Part shown: positions 9,985-19,387 of the stretch, piece after piece
How positions within the stretch are numbered: the stretch's first letter is position 1
Layout: every line of letters begins with the position of its first letter
NCBI GenBank assembly: GCA_963682055.1
Contig: OY821740.1
Span: 43,482,795 to 43,546,794, forward strand
DNA from: Primula veris
Lineage: Eukaryota; Streptophyta; Magnoliopsida; Ericales; Primulaceae
Reading direction: 5' to 3'
DNA: 64,000 nucleotides
Position numbers and translations under genes: made by a program
The notes under the pieces: generated by a model
Database searches by the model: none
What the model saw: only the letters and a program-made list of their open reading frames with translations
What the model was told of the DNA's origin: nothing

Positions 9985-10600
9985 ATGAAAACAAAATATT
10001 GTCAGGTACTTAATAACCCCCTTGCCATGGTGGTCTGGACCTCGCCTAGTCGTAGTGTAGGTGACGTAATGGAGGATTTGGAAAGGTCTAACGCGTCCCT
10101 TACCGCGAAATTGACTTGTGCCTATCAGGAAATCGAGGGTCTGAATATTCATATTTCCAACCTGGCGATCCGGTTACGTGATTTGGGAGAGAAATTTAGT
10201 AAAAAAAACCGCCCATTACACGGCAAATAAGGGTAAAGCGAAGGAACTTCTCGGTGCCCTACGACGTTCTCGTGATGAAGCCCGAGGTCGTGTGACAAGC
10301 TTGACCTTGGTCCTTGGGGCCGTTTTCGAGGACGCGGACCTGCTGCTATCCTTTGTCAAAGCGTATTGGGCCCGAGCTCGCGCTTTAGAGGTGATTGAGC
10401 TTATAAAAGGAATGAGTGGTGTATCCCGGGCAGAGCGCATGGTTGATGCGAAGGCCGGGGTGACTGAAACCACTGTTGCTTTGAACCGAATCGAGGCGGT
10501 CATTCGTGAGCGTTTGGGGACGCAAATTAATTCATTGCGAGAAATTCATTTTGCCGATGTAGTAGAGACTTCGGCGTCTGCTGAGGGGTTGTCGGAGTAA
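9985..10600 (+). pseudogene. Antisense coiled-coil ORF with a frame break at an A8 run
   Basis: Two overlapping frames together make one plausible coiled-coil protein of about 200 aa. The first frame runs from the ATG at 9985 (or from a splice acceptor at 10005) through LEKSN-like helices to about 10200. The second continues from about 10200 to the stop at 10600 (ELLGALRRSRDEARGRVTSL). They meet at a run of eight A at 10201-10208, a natural place for an indel or a base-calling slip. It may be exon 5 of the spliced gene that starts at 7365, because its frame is in phase with the acceptor ending at 10005. If the indel is real, the product is truncated at HGK. Confidence 0.5.
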
Positions 10601-10654
10601 TAAAATAGCTTGTTGTCGTTTTCTTTGTATCTTGTTATAAAAATTTCTCTTCTC

Positions 10655-10655
<1 letters not shown>

Positions 10656-10719
<64 letters not shown>
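10656..10719 (+). repeat. Homopolymer of 64 T
   Basis: Second long T run in the antisense block, inside the likely intron before the exon at 10765. It is A64 in the element's sense RNA. Confidence 0.95.
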
Positions 10720-10721
<2 letters not shown>

Positions 10722-10764
10722 TCATCTCTTCTCGTTCTTCTCCTCCCCCCCTTTTTTTTTATAG

Positions 10765-11415
10765 GCACATGCTACTACGTCGCACCAGGCTGGTTCTCCA
10801 TGCCTAGTTAACCCGGGGTTAGGACCTACTGGTGCTGCCCGGGACGAGGTCTCCTCTGGTGCGGCTAGTGAGGTGCCTGACAGGTGGCCCTACATTGTTT
10901 TGATGAGCAAAAATGTCAAATTGACCGACCAATGTGCTCGACTGCGGACCAAGCTGAAAACGCAGGCGGCCTCTTTTCGAGAATATGTTCGCCGTGCCGA
11001 GCATGCTGTTGAGGTTCAGGAGCGTCGTTTGGATCGATATTGGCGTGCAAAAGGCGAGTACTTCGGCAAATTAAAGTTGCTTGTGACCAAGGCCAACGTG
11101 TTGGTGAAGTATTTCCGTTTGTCCCGCGCCAGATACGATGCTTCCGCAGCTGTGATTGAAGCTCGCCGTGACCTCTCCTTTGACGATGATCGCCGTAAAG
11201 CGGCCTCGGATGCTCACGAGTCCGCCAAAGAAGCCGAGTTCAACGCGCGGCTTCAGACGCTGACTTGTGTTGGGGCTCATACGACCAATTTTGATGCCCT
11301 CATTTCTGAGGAGCGTTTTGATGGTGATGAGTCTGATGGGTATACAACGACGGACGACGAAGAGATTGAGCTCGGTCAATTACCGTCGTGCTCCTCCTGC
11401 AGTAGTTCTTCTTAA
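10765..11415 (+). CDS. Antisense coiled-coil protein, likely terminal exon
   Basis: Open in phase 0 from a strong acceptor (pyrimidine tract, TTTTTATAG, ending at 10764) to the stop at 11413-11415; read alone, the first ATG is at 10903 (MSKNVKLTDQ, 170 aa). The middle is rich in R, A and E with helix-forming spacing (FREYVRRAEHAVEVQERRLD); the end is acidic (DGDESDGYTTTDDEEIE) and closes with a Cys/Ser run. It is either the last exon of the gene starting at 7365 or a separate gene with an upstream exon I could not fix. No domain recognised. Confidence 0.5.
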   Translation, partial: AHATTSHQAGSPCLVNPGLGPTGAARDEVSSGAASEVPDRWPYIVLMSKNVKLTDQCARLRTKLKTQAASFREYVRRAEHAVEVQERRLDRYWRAKGEYFGKLKLLVTKANVLVKYFRLSRARYDASAAVIEARRDLSFDDDRRKAASDAHESAKEAEFNARLQTLTCVGAHTTNFDALISEERFDGDESDGYTTTDDEEIELGQLPSCSSCSSSS

Positions 11416-11713
11416 ATGAATCTCTTTAGTGCCGTTGATCTTCTTGTTGCCTCAGTAATGCGGGCGAGGATTATATATGTGATTTCTTTATTCCTGTTTT
11501 GTACCTTTCCATTACCGTATTGCTGTTTAATTGATCGGATCGGTTTTTCCTTGCCAAATCATTTGTTATTTCGTTATTCCTGTTTTGGAGATGCTTTTTG
11601 TTGATGTTTTGTTGTTTAGATTGATTCTCCTTCATCGTTGTAGCCAATATATATTGCATTACCGTCGTAAAGTGGACCTGAATACTTCCTTGCATTGTAC
11701 CTGCACATAAATT

Positions 11714-12717
11714 TCATAGTATTCCTAGGCGTTCCTTCGGTAACACGCCATGTTGGGAATTTCATAGTATTCCTAGGCACTTCGGCCATGTTGGGAATTT
11801 CATAGTATGCCTAGACGTTCCTTCGGTAACACGCCATTTACGGACTTTCATAATATTCCTAGGCACTTCGGCCATGTTGGGAATTTCATAGTATCCCTAG
11901 ACGTTCCTTCGGTAACACGCCATTTACGGGATTTCATAGTATTCCTAGGCACTTCGGCCATGTTGGGAATTTCATAGTATGCCTAGACGTTCCTTCGGTA
12001 ACACGCCATTTACGGACTTTCATAATATTCCTAGGCACTTCGGCCATGTTGGGAATTTCATAGTATCCCTAGACGTTCCTTCGGTAACACGCCATTTACG
12101 GGATTTCATAGTATTCCTAGGCACTTCGGCCATGTTGGGAATTTCATAGTATGCCTAGACGTTCCTTCGGTAACACGCCATTTACGGACTTTCATAATAT
12201 TCCTAGGCACTTCGGCCATGTTGGGAATTTCATAGTATGCCTAGACGTTCCTTCGGTAACACGCCATTTACGGACTTTCATAATATTCCTAGGCACTTCG
12301 GCCATGTTGGGAATTTCATAGTATCCCTAGACGTTCCTTCGGTAACACGCCATTTACGGGATTTCATAGTATTCCTAGGCACTTCGGCCATGTTGGGAAT
12401 TTCATAGTATGCCTAGACGTTCCTTCGGTAACACGCCATTTACGGACTTTCATAATATTCCTAGGCACTTCGGCCATGTTGGGAATTTCATAGTATCCCT
12501 AGACGTTCCTTCGGTAACACGCCATTTACGGGATTTCATAGTATTCCTAGGCACTTCGGCCATGTTGGGAATTTCATAGTATGCCTAGACGTTCCTTCGG
12601 TAACACGCCATTTACGGACTTTCATAATATTCCTAGGCACTTCGGCCATGTTGGGAATTTCATAGTATCCCTAGACGTTCCTTCGGTAACACGCCATTTA
12701 CGGGATTTCATAGTATT
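11714..12717. repeat. 86-bp tandem repeat array, about 11.6 copies
   Basis: Copies of an 86-bp unit made of two related halves of 38 and 48 bp, both beginning TTTCATAGTAT. The marker TTCGGCCATG recurs at 11781, 11867, 11953 and on to 12641 at exact 86-bp steps. Neighbouring units differ at fixed positions (TGCCTAG versus TCCCTAG; TAATATT versus TAGTATT), giving a mostly alternating 172-bp higher-order pattern with one break near 12211-12297. It lies between the 3' end of gag-pol and the antisense genes, where Tat-lineage elements often carry tandem repeats. Confidence 0.95.
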
Positions 12718-12820
12718 AGTAGACAGCATAATAATATATTTTATTCATTCAAAAGAAGAAAGATAATGCCCTTAAGCAAGAAAGGTAAGGTATCACCTGT
12801 ACTTGTATTCGGAGCATTGC

Positions 12821-15800
12821 CTATACGTAGTACTTCTTTAGGTTAGCCACGTTCCAAGAATTCTTTTCCCCGCGGCTGTTGGCGAACAGGACGCTTTTGA
12901 TTTTGTAAGAGACTGGACTTGTTCGCTTGACGATTTCGTATGGGCCTTCCCAGGTAGGGCTCAGTTTGCCATGTATTTCGTTGCGGGTATAGACCGTTAC
13001 TCGTCGCAGCACCAGTTCTCCCACCATGAATTCTTTAGATCCTTTTACTCTCTTGTCATAGGTTTGCTTTACGCTTTGTTGGTATTTTGCTAAGGTAAGG
13101 GCCGCTATCTCTCGTTTCTCGTCTATCATGTCGAGCTCTTCTCTCATTCTTTGTTCATTATTTCCCTGCTCGACCAACGTCGTTCGGAGCGTGGGTAGTC
13201 CGATCTCTGTCGGTATGATGGCCTCAACACCGTATGCTAAGCTAAACGGGGTTTCCTTGGTGCCCGTCTTGGGTGTAGTTCGGCACGACCATAAAACGTT
13301 GAGTAGCCGCTCGGGCCACCTCCCCTTTGCCTGTTCAAGGGTGGTCTTGATGCCGTCTAATATTGTTCGGTTTGACACTTCGGCCTGCCCGTTCCCTTGT
13401 GGGTATGTCGGCGTCGAATAGAACTTTCGGATACCGAGTTCCTCGTACCACAGCTGTAAATGGGCATCTTTGAACTGGGTTCCGTTGTCGGCGACTATAG
13501 CGTACGGTATACCGAACCTAGTTATGATGTATTCCCAAATGAATTGTTTAACGTTGCTGGCTTTGATTTCTCGGAGGGGTTTCGCTTCGACCCATTTGGT
13601 GAAATAATCAGTCGCAACGATTAGATATTCCACATTCCCAGGTGCTCTTGGGAGTTTACCGACCAAGTCGATTGCCCATTGAGCGAACGGCCATGGTGCT
13701 GATACCGGGGTCATCATAGATGATGGGAGCCGTGGTATCTTGGCGAATCGCTGGCATTTGTCGCATCGTTGGACGTATGCATCGGCGTCTCGCTTGATAT
13801 AGGGCCACCAATATCCTTGGGTCACTGCCTTGTTTGCAAGGGATCGCCCTTTGATGTGTGCTCCGCAGGATCCTTCGTGGATTTCCTCCAAGACCGGCAG
13901 TTGTAGCTCGGTCGGGACGCACAGTAGATGTGGTCCTCGGTAACTGGATTTGTATAGTTTATCATCCTCGGATAGCCAGAATCGAGGAGATTTTCTTTCA
14001 ATCTTCATCGCTTTTATCTTATCGACCGGAAGCGTTCCACTTCGCAGATACTGGGTCATGTCCTCCATCCAACCTAGTTCGTACTGTATCGATGTCACCC
14101 GGTTTACCCTTTTCATTATGCTCGGGGTCGGCAATAGTTCCACTGTGATCGACCGGGAGTCGGTCAATGTTAATGTCGAGGCTAGGGTGGCCAATGCATC
14201 AGCATGTGCATTCTCGGTGCGATTGATTCTTACTAACTCGCATTGTTTGAAGGTGGCCATCAAGCTTTGGACTTTTTCTTGGTAGAGGATCATTCTATCA
14301 TCTTTCGCTTGGTACTCGCCGATGGCTTGATTGACAATGAGCATGGAGTCTGAGCTGGCAATTAAGTGGGAGCATCCGAGGGACCGGGCAATAAGCATGC
14401 CATTTATCATGGCCTCGTATTCTGCCTCATTGTTGGTAGCTCGGAAGCCCAGTTTTATGCTTTTTTCGATGATTGCTCCCTCTCTAGATTTCAGGACGAT
14501 CCCTGCTCCTGATCCGTCCTTGGTGGCTGATCCGTCGACATGTATCTGCCAGTGTGATTGGGGAGAGAGTGCCAAAGGCTCGTCATAGCCTTCGGTGAAT
14601 TCTGCGACGAAATCGGCCAGGACTTGTCCCTTTATGGCATGGCGGGGCGTGAATTCGATATGAAATTGGGATAGCTCGACCCCCCAGGCGGCAACTCGGC
14701 CGCTAATGTCCGTCCGTCGAAGTGACTCTTTAATATGAAACTTTGTATATACCCGGACCTGATGAGCTATGAAATAGTGTGGCAACTTCCTGGTTGCGAC
14801 GACCAATGCCAGGCACAGCTTTTCCAAGGGTAGATAACGTGTTTCGGCTTCGACCAGAGTCTTGCTGACGAAGTAGATCGGAAATTGTTCGCGACCTTCT
14901 TCCCGTAGGATGACTGCGCTCACAGCTGTAGTGGAAACTGCTAGGTAGCATGCCAGAATGTCTCCTTTGTTCGGCCTTACCAGCAGTGGCAGTGTCCTCA
15001 AGTACTCTTTGAGATTGTTGAATGAGACTTCACATTCCGGGTCCCAGACGAATTTTCTATTCTTCTTGAGCGATTCGAAAAACGACCGTCCCTTATCTGC
15101 GGATCGGCTAATGAACCGGCTCAGCGCGGCCATCATTCCCGTGAGCTCTTGTACCTGTTTCTTATTCTTGGGCGCCGCTAGGTTTCGTAGAGCCGTTATT
15201 TGATCGGGATTAGCCTCTATTCCTCGTCGGCTAACCATATGCCCCAAGAATTTCCCTTTGCTGACGCCAAATGCACACTTGCTCGCATTGAGTTTCAGTT
15301 TGTGCTGGCCCAGCGTTCGGAAGACGTCCCTGATATCTTGAAGGTGGGACGTGGCTCTTTCGCTTTTGACGACCATGTCGTCTATGTATACCTCCATTGT
15401 TTTCCCTATATGATCTCGACATACCCGTGTTATCATCCTTTGGTATGTTGCCCCCGCATTGCGTAGACCGAAAGGCATTACCGTGTAGCAATAATTTCCC
15501 AAAGGCGATATAAATGAAGTCTTTTCTTGATCTTCGCAGGCGAGGGGAATTTGATGGTATCCTGAGTACGCATCAAGGAAGGTCATCCGTTCCGCTCCTG
15601 CTGTTGCGTCCACCAGTTGATCGATCCTCGGAAGGGGAAAGTGGTCCCTCGGGCAGGCTTTATTGAGGTTGGTGAAGTCTATACAGACTCTTTCCTTCCC
15701 GTTCTTCTTAGGGACGACGACCGGGTTGGACAACCATTTTGGATAGTAAACCTCCCTTATGGCTCCAGCCTCCAATAGCTTTTGTACTTCAGCGACTATA

Positions 15801-18739
15801 GCTGCTCTGTGCTGTACCGAGACTTTTCTGCTTCTCTGTGCTATTGGCTTGTACTCGGCGTTTACACTTAGGTGGTGGCATGCTGTAGTGGGGTCTAGGC
15901 CCGGCATGTCTTTAGGGCTCCAGGCGAACTTATCAATGTTGCTGAGAAGGAACGCTTCTAACTCCTCGGATTCCTGTTTTGGAAGGTTATCGCCGAGGAG
16001 GAAATAGTGCTCCTCGTCCATATCCGGGATATACACCTTCCTAAGTGTCTCTCCTACTTGTTCTTCGACAACCCTTTCGGCTTTGGATATTTGGCTGATC
16101 AGCTTCTTTGTGCTGGTGGGTTGTTCCACAGGGCTTCGTTGTTTTTGGAGGGTCGCGGTGATGTCCTCGCAGCGTCTTGAATCTTCTTGACATCCTCTGG
16201 CTGTCTCGATCGCCCCCCTATCATTCGGGTATTTGACCTTTTGGTGATAGGTCGAGGGTATGGCCTTCATGGCATGTAGCCAAGGTCGACCCAATATTGC
16301 GTTGTGCCCAGAATGGTCGTCGACCACTAAGAACTCCACGGGAACCGACATGGACCCTGTTGTGACACTGAGGACGATCTTACCCAAAGGTTTGGTCGTT
16401 TCGGAGATGAATCCGATCAGTGTGACATCGGTAGGCTGAAGATCTTGCGGCTTGAGTTCCATCTTGTCGAAAAGCTCTTTGTACATGATATCACAAGAGG
16501 CTCCTTGGTCGACAAGTACCCTTCCGACTGTGTCTAGGCCGATTTGAACACGGAGGTTAATGGCGTCACCGTGGGGGTATATCACCCCTTCTTCGTCAAG
16601 ATCCGAAAAAGAAATAGGCGGATATCGTCGTGGTGTGCACTGTCGTTTTGAAGTCGACGCCTGTGATGTCTTGGCTACTTGGCTAAAGTGGGCCAGCTGC
16701 CGTTGTCGTGATCGTTCCCCGCCTGGGCCCTTGGGTCGTGACATATGAACGACATTGATCGTTTTGCCTTGCCGGTTGTCAGATCCGTCGATGGCCAGTT
16801 GTTTGCCTTTATTCCCAGCTCCTTTGATGAACTTGGCTAGGTATCCTGCATCGCCCCACTGGTTCATTCTCCATCGTAGGTTACGGCAATGCTCAGTGAG
16901 ATGGCCGTGATCCTCGTGATATGCGCAGAAGAGCTTGGAATCTCTCTGACTGGGGGGAGAGATGATCGGTTGTGGTCGGGAATACCAACTTTCCCTGCAT
17001 ATCTCCTTGAGGATATCTTCAGCAGACAGGTTGAAAGTGTATCGCAGTTCGACCGGTCCGAAAGTGTTTCGGAGTTCCCTCTCTTGGGGCCGAACCTGTT
17101 GAAATGGCTTGGGTGGCATCGGGTAGGTGAGCTGGAGCGGTTTATGTTCGTTGGTTGGTGTTGGGTATGCAATCTGGAGCGGTTTAGGCTCTAGTGCTCG
17201 TGGTCGCTCTCCCCTGCTATGGACCTCGGGCTCTTTGCCCTTTCTGGTCGGTTGGAATGCTTCTCCCCTGCTATTTCTAACTCTTTTGCGACCCACCTGT
17301 GCCTCACGGACCGACTCTCTTCTTGGTAGAGTTCGGTTTAGGAAACGCAGTTCGTCGTTTTTATCGGTGAGGTGGGTACAATAGGCTAGCAGGGAATCAG
17401 TGGTCGGGAAGTTTTTGCCTATGAACTTCCTTCTCGCCCAATAGCCATTAGGGATGGAATTGATAAAATTTTGGATGGCTATATTATTGGCGTATCGTGG
17501 AATCTGGTTTGCTACGTCGATGAAACGTATGCAGTAATCGTTGAGCCTTTCATTTGGCATCATCGTCATTTTAAGAAGGGTTTCGATACTAACCTTCTTT
17601 TTTCGATGAGCAGCGTACCGGGTGGAGTACGCTCTTAGCAGTTCTGCCCAGTTTCTAATGGAGCCCCGTGGTAAGTTATGATACCATGACGAAGCCTCTT
17701 GACCCAAGCTGTTTTTGAAAAATTTGCACATCAGTGCATGGTCGTCACTCCACAGTTCCATCTTCGTCTTGTAGTGCCTCAGATGGTCGATAGGGCAACT
17801 CTTTCCATCATAGAGCCTGAATTCGGGGATGACGAACCCCATTGGATTGCGGTACCGCGTGATCTGTTCAGCACACGGGGTTTCTTGGCATACGTTCCAA
17901 GCCTGTTGGAACGCGTCATCCGTGACTTGGTAGGGGGGAGGGTATCCTTCCTGATGTGGTGGTGGGCCATATCCTTCCCCGATCCTGTAATCGGGATATC
18001 TATCGTCCTTCGTGTTTGTGTGGACACGTTCCGTATGTGTGTTCGGATGGACGATAGTTATTGGGACATTGCCCCCTTGGTGGGGGACTCTTGTATCGGT
18101 TCGCCGACCCGCTGCCTCCAGGGCGGCCCTGTAGGCAGAATCTTCCACTTCATGGCGTGGGTCTTTGTTGGGTTGGATAACTGGCAATACGATGCCGGCC
18201 GCTGTCATGGCCGTCATGCATGCCGCCAGCTGAGCTTGTAGCTGTGTGTAGTTCCTTTCATCGGCTAAGGGAACGACATGTTGTACCTCCACCGTGGGTG
18301 GTGTAATCACCCTCGGAGAATTAGTCGGCAGTCGTGGCGACTGTCCGAGTACACGATCCTCGGGCATGCCAAACTGATGAGCCTCGTCCGTTTGTAAACG
18401 GGCACCAGAGTTGACCGAGGTCGTAGGCAAAGGGACTCTTGAGCTCGGCCCTGCTTGGGACCCGGTTAGGCGTCTTCGTGCACGCCTTAATACGGGCACG
18501 TCTTGTTCGTCCTCCGAGGACGAAATGTTTTCGTCGACAATTCCTTCGATGAAATGTCGGGGTGGTTCGACCGGTTGTTCTTGGTTTGCGTAGGAGTTTG
18601 TTGGTTGGTTTCCGGATTGGATAGCTTCATATCTGTCGCGGATAGCGAGTAGATCGTCGAGGTCTTGTTGGCTAATTTGTGTGTTTTGGTTATTGGTTTC
18701 TACTATCTCGGGATGGGTTTCCTCTACATTGGTAACCAT
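12821..18739 (-). CDS. gag-pol: Gag-Pol polyprotein of the Tat element, 1972 aa, unbroken
   Basis: One uninterrupted ORF from the ATG at 18739. Approximate residues: gag core 290-480; CCHC-like knuckle near 605-620 (CAYHEDHGHLTEHC); aspartic protease with DQGAS at 744-748, where the second position is Q instead of the usual S or T, as I recall for many Tat elements; reverse transcriptase with YIDD at 1118-1121; a first RNase H near 1250-1370 that looks degenerate; a second, archaeal-type RNase H from about 1396 (HVDGSATKDG, D1402) to 1530; integrase with an HHCC zinc finger near 1600-1640 and D1691, D1751, E1787 (D,D-35-E spacing). Gag and pol share one frame, so no frameshift or readthrough is needed. 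All catalytic landmarks are present and no internal stop exists, so the copy could be competent. Confidence 0.95.
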   Translation of the reverse strand: MVTNVEETHPEIVETNNQNTQISQQDLDDLLAIRDRYEAIQSGNQPTNSYANQEQPVEPPRHFIEGIVDENISSSEDEQDVPVLRRARRRLTGSQAGPSSRVPLPTTSVNSGARLQTDEAHQFGMPEDRVLGQSPRLPTNSPRVITPPTVEVQHVVPLADERNYTQLQAQLAACMTAMTAAGIVLPVIQPNKDPRHEVEDSAYRAALEAAGRRTDTRVPHQGGNVPITIVHPNTHTERVHTNTKDDRYPDYRIGEGYGPPPHQEGYPPPYQVTDDAFQQAWNVCQETPCAEQITRYRNPMGFVIPEFRLYDGKSCPIDHLRHYKTKMELWSDDHALMCKFFKNSLGQEASSWYHNLPRGSIRNWAELLRAYSTRYAAHRKKKVSIETLLKMTMMPNERLNDYCIRFIDVANQIPRYANNIAIQNFINSIPNGYWARRKFIGKNFPTTDSLLAYCTHLTDKNDELRFLNRTLPRRESVREAQVGRKRVRNSRGEAFQPTRKGKEPEVHSRGERPRALEPKPLQIAYPTPTNEHKPLQLTYPMPPKPFQQVRPQERELRNTFGPVELRYTFNLSAEDILKEICRESWYSRPQPIISPPSQRDSKLFCAYHEDHGHLTEHCRNLRWRMNQWGDAGYLAKFIKGAGNKGKQLAIDGSDNRQGKTINVVHMSRPKGPGGERSRQRQLAHFSQVAKTSQASTSKRQCTPRRYPPISFSDLDEEGVIYPHGDAINLRVQIGLDTVGRVLVDQGASCDIMYKELFDKMELKPQDLQPTDVTLIGFISETTKPLGKIVLSVTTGSMSVPVEFLVVDDHSGHNAILGRPWLHAMKAIPSTYHQKVKYPNDRGAIETARGCQEDSRRCEDITATLQKQRSPVEQPTSTKKLISQISKAERVVEEQVGETLRKVYIPDMDEEHYFLLGDNLPKQESEELEAFLLSNIDKFAWSPKDMPGLDPTTACHHLSVNAEYKPIAQRSRKVSVQHRAAIVAEVQKLLEAGAIREVYYPKWLSNPVVVPKKNGKERVCIDFTNLNKACPRDHFPLPRIDQLVDATAGAERMTFLDAYSGYHQIPLACEDQEKTSFISPLGNYCYTVMPFGLRNAGATYQRMITRVCRDHIGKTMEVYIDDMVVKSERATSHLQDIRDVFRTLGQHKLKLNASKCAFGVSKGKFLGHMVSRRGIEANPDQITALRNLAAPKNKKQVQELTGMMAALSRFISRSADKGRSFFESLKKNRKFVWDPECEVSFNNLKEYLRTLPLLVRPNKGDILACYLAVSTTAVSAVILREEGREQFPIYFVSKTLVEAETRYLPLEKLCLALVVATRKLPHYFIAHQVRVYTKFHIKESLRRTDISGRVAAWGVELSQFHIEFTPRHAIKGQVLADFVAEFTEGYDEPLALSPQSHWQIHVDGSATKDGSGAGIVLKSREGAIIEKSIKLGFRATNNEAEYEAMINGMLIARSLGCSHLIASSDSMLIVNQAIGEYQAKDDRMILYQEKVQSLMATFKQCELVRINRTENAHADALATLASTLTLTDSRSITVELLPTPSIMKRVNRVTSIQYELGWMEDMTQYLRSGTLPVDKIKAMKIERKSPRFWLSEDDKLYKSSYRGPHLLCVPTELQLPVLEEIHEGSCGAHIKGRSLANKAVTQGYWWPYIKRDADAYVQRCDKCQRFAKIPRLPSSMMTPVSAPWPFAQWAIDLVGKLPRAPGNVEYLIVATDYFTKWVEAKPLREIKASNVKQFIWEYIITRFGIPYAIVADNGTQFKDAHLQLWYEELGIRKFYSTPTYPQGNGQAEVSNRTILDGIKTTLEQAKGRWPERLLNVLWSCRTTPKTGTKETPFSLAYGVEAIIPTEIGLPTLRTTLVEQGNNEQRMREELDMIDEKREIAALTLAKYQQSVKQTYDKRVKGSKEFMVGELVLRRVTVYTRNEIHGKLSPTWEGPYEIVKRTSPVSYKIKSVLFANSRGEKNSWNVANLKKYYV

Positions 18740-18798
18740 TGTCGCTCGTCTGGCAGAGTATTGGTATTCGAATTCTAAACTAGTTGGGAACTAGATGA

Positions 18799-18816
18799 TT
18801 CCCGAAGACGGCGCCA
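18799..18816 (-). promoter_or_regulatory. Primer binding site, tRNA-Asp-like
   Basis: TGGCGCCGTCTTCGGGAA on the minus strand, two bases from the 5' LTR. The first nine bases match the complement of the plant tRNA-Asp 3' end (TGGCGCCGTTGCCGGGG), with two mismatches soon after. Position and the TGG start support minus-strand priming. Confidence 0.8.
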
Positions 18817-18818
18817 TT

Positions 18819-19387
18819 TGATAAAGCCATAACTTTGGTCGGTTGCGTTAGGCTTTTCAATAAAGATAAAAATGACAAATCGACCGTGAATAAATGATGC
18901 TTCCTGATCTTTATTATGACTCGGATTCTTGTCCTTGTTCGGACTATTACACTTGTTCGGATTCGTATTCCGATTTTACAATTATGCTCGATATAACTAT
19001 TTAATCTCTCGTCTTGATCTTTCTCCTCTTTTACTCGATGCTCGGCTGTCTTTTCTCGGTTTGTTTCTTGAAGTGATATGCTTTGGTTAGTTTCTCTCTT
19101 TTCTTAACTTCTCTCTATATTTTTTGGATAGATTTTCTGGTCCTTTTCTAGGAGGGGTAGTGGGCTATTTATAGGCAACTGCGCCTTCTAGGATAGTGAC
19201 AAATGTCTTCATCCCAGGGATTTCTCAGACAAGGGTCCCCCTTTGATTGGGCTTGGGCTTTGTGTTGTAGCCCCTCAATCCCTACAACCAATATGAGATG
19301 ACCCATTTAAGCGTTGGATGCCCATTTGTAAAGTGGGTTGATTATGACCCGAATAAAATATTCGGGTCTGATTTTTGTGTTCTATCA
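18819..19387 (-). repeat. 5' LTR of the Tat element
   Basis: 569 bp, ending at the right target duplication AGGAC (19388-19392). On the minus strand it carries CCTATAAATAGCCC (TATA at 19166-19173), the expected promoter of the genomic RNA. Confidence 0.95.
19166..19173 (-). promoter_or_regulatory. LTR promoter TATA box
   Basis: TATAAATA on the minus strand within the 5' LTR; the same sequence is present in the other LTR near 2102-2109. Confidence 0.65.

Larger units (their letters stand above)
1755..19387 (-). mobile_element. Intact Tat-lineage Ty3/gypsy LTR retrotransposon, 17.6 kb, with antisense genes
   Basis: A complete LTR retrotransposon whose sense strand is the minus strand. It is bounded by 569-bp direct repeats (1755-2323 and 18819-19387) that begin TG, end CA and look identical by eye. 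The 5-bp target duplication AGGAC lies at 1750-1754 and 19388-19392. Copy B of the surrounding duplication has no element at the equivalent site (near 33880). Order in sense direction: 5' LTR, tRNA-Asp-like primer site, very short leader, one gag-pol ORF with a second, archaeal-type RNase H (hallmark of Tat), 86-bp tandem repeats, about 9 kb of antisense ORFs, purine tract, 3' LTR. Matching LTRs and an unbroken polyprotein argue for a young, possibly autonomous insertion. Long 3' regions with tandem repeats and antisense ORFs are known in relatives such as Retand and Grande. Confidence 0.95.

Noticed and set aside
11714..12717. CRISPR-like regular repeats
   Set aside because: There are no unique spacers; the units are contiguous 86-bp tandem repeats in a plant retrotransposon.
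13128..18241. Several plus-strand ORFs of 80-180 codons
   Set aside because: All lie within gag-pol on the opposite strand and have no domain of their own.
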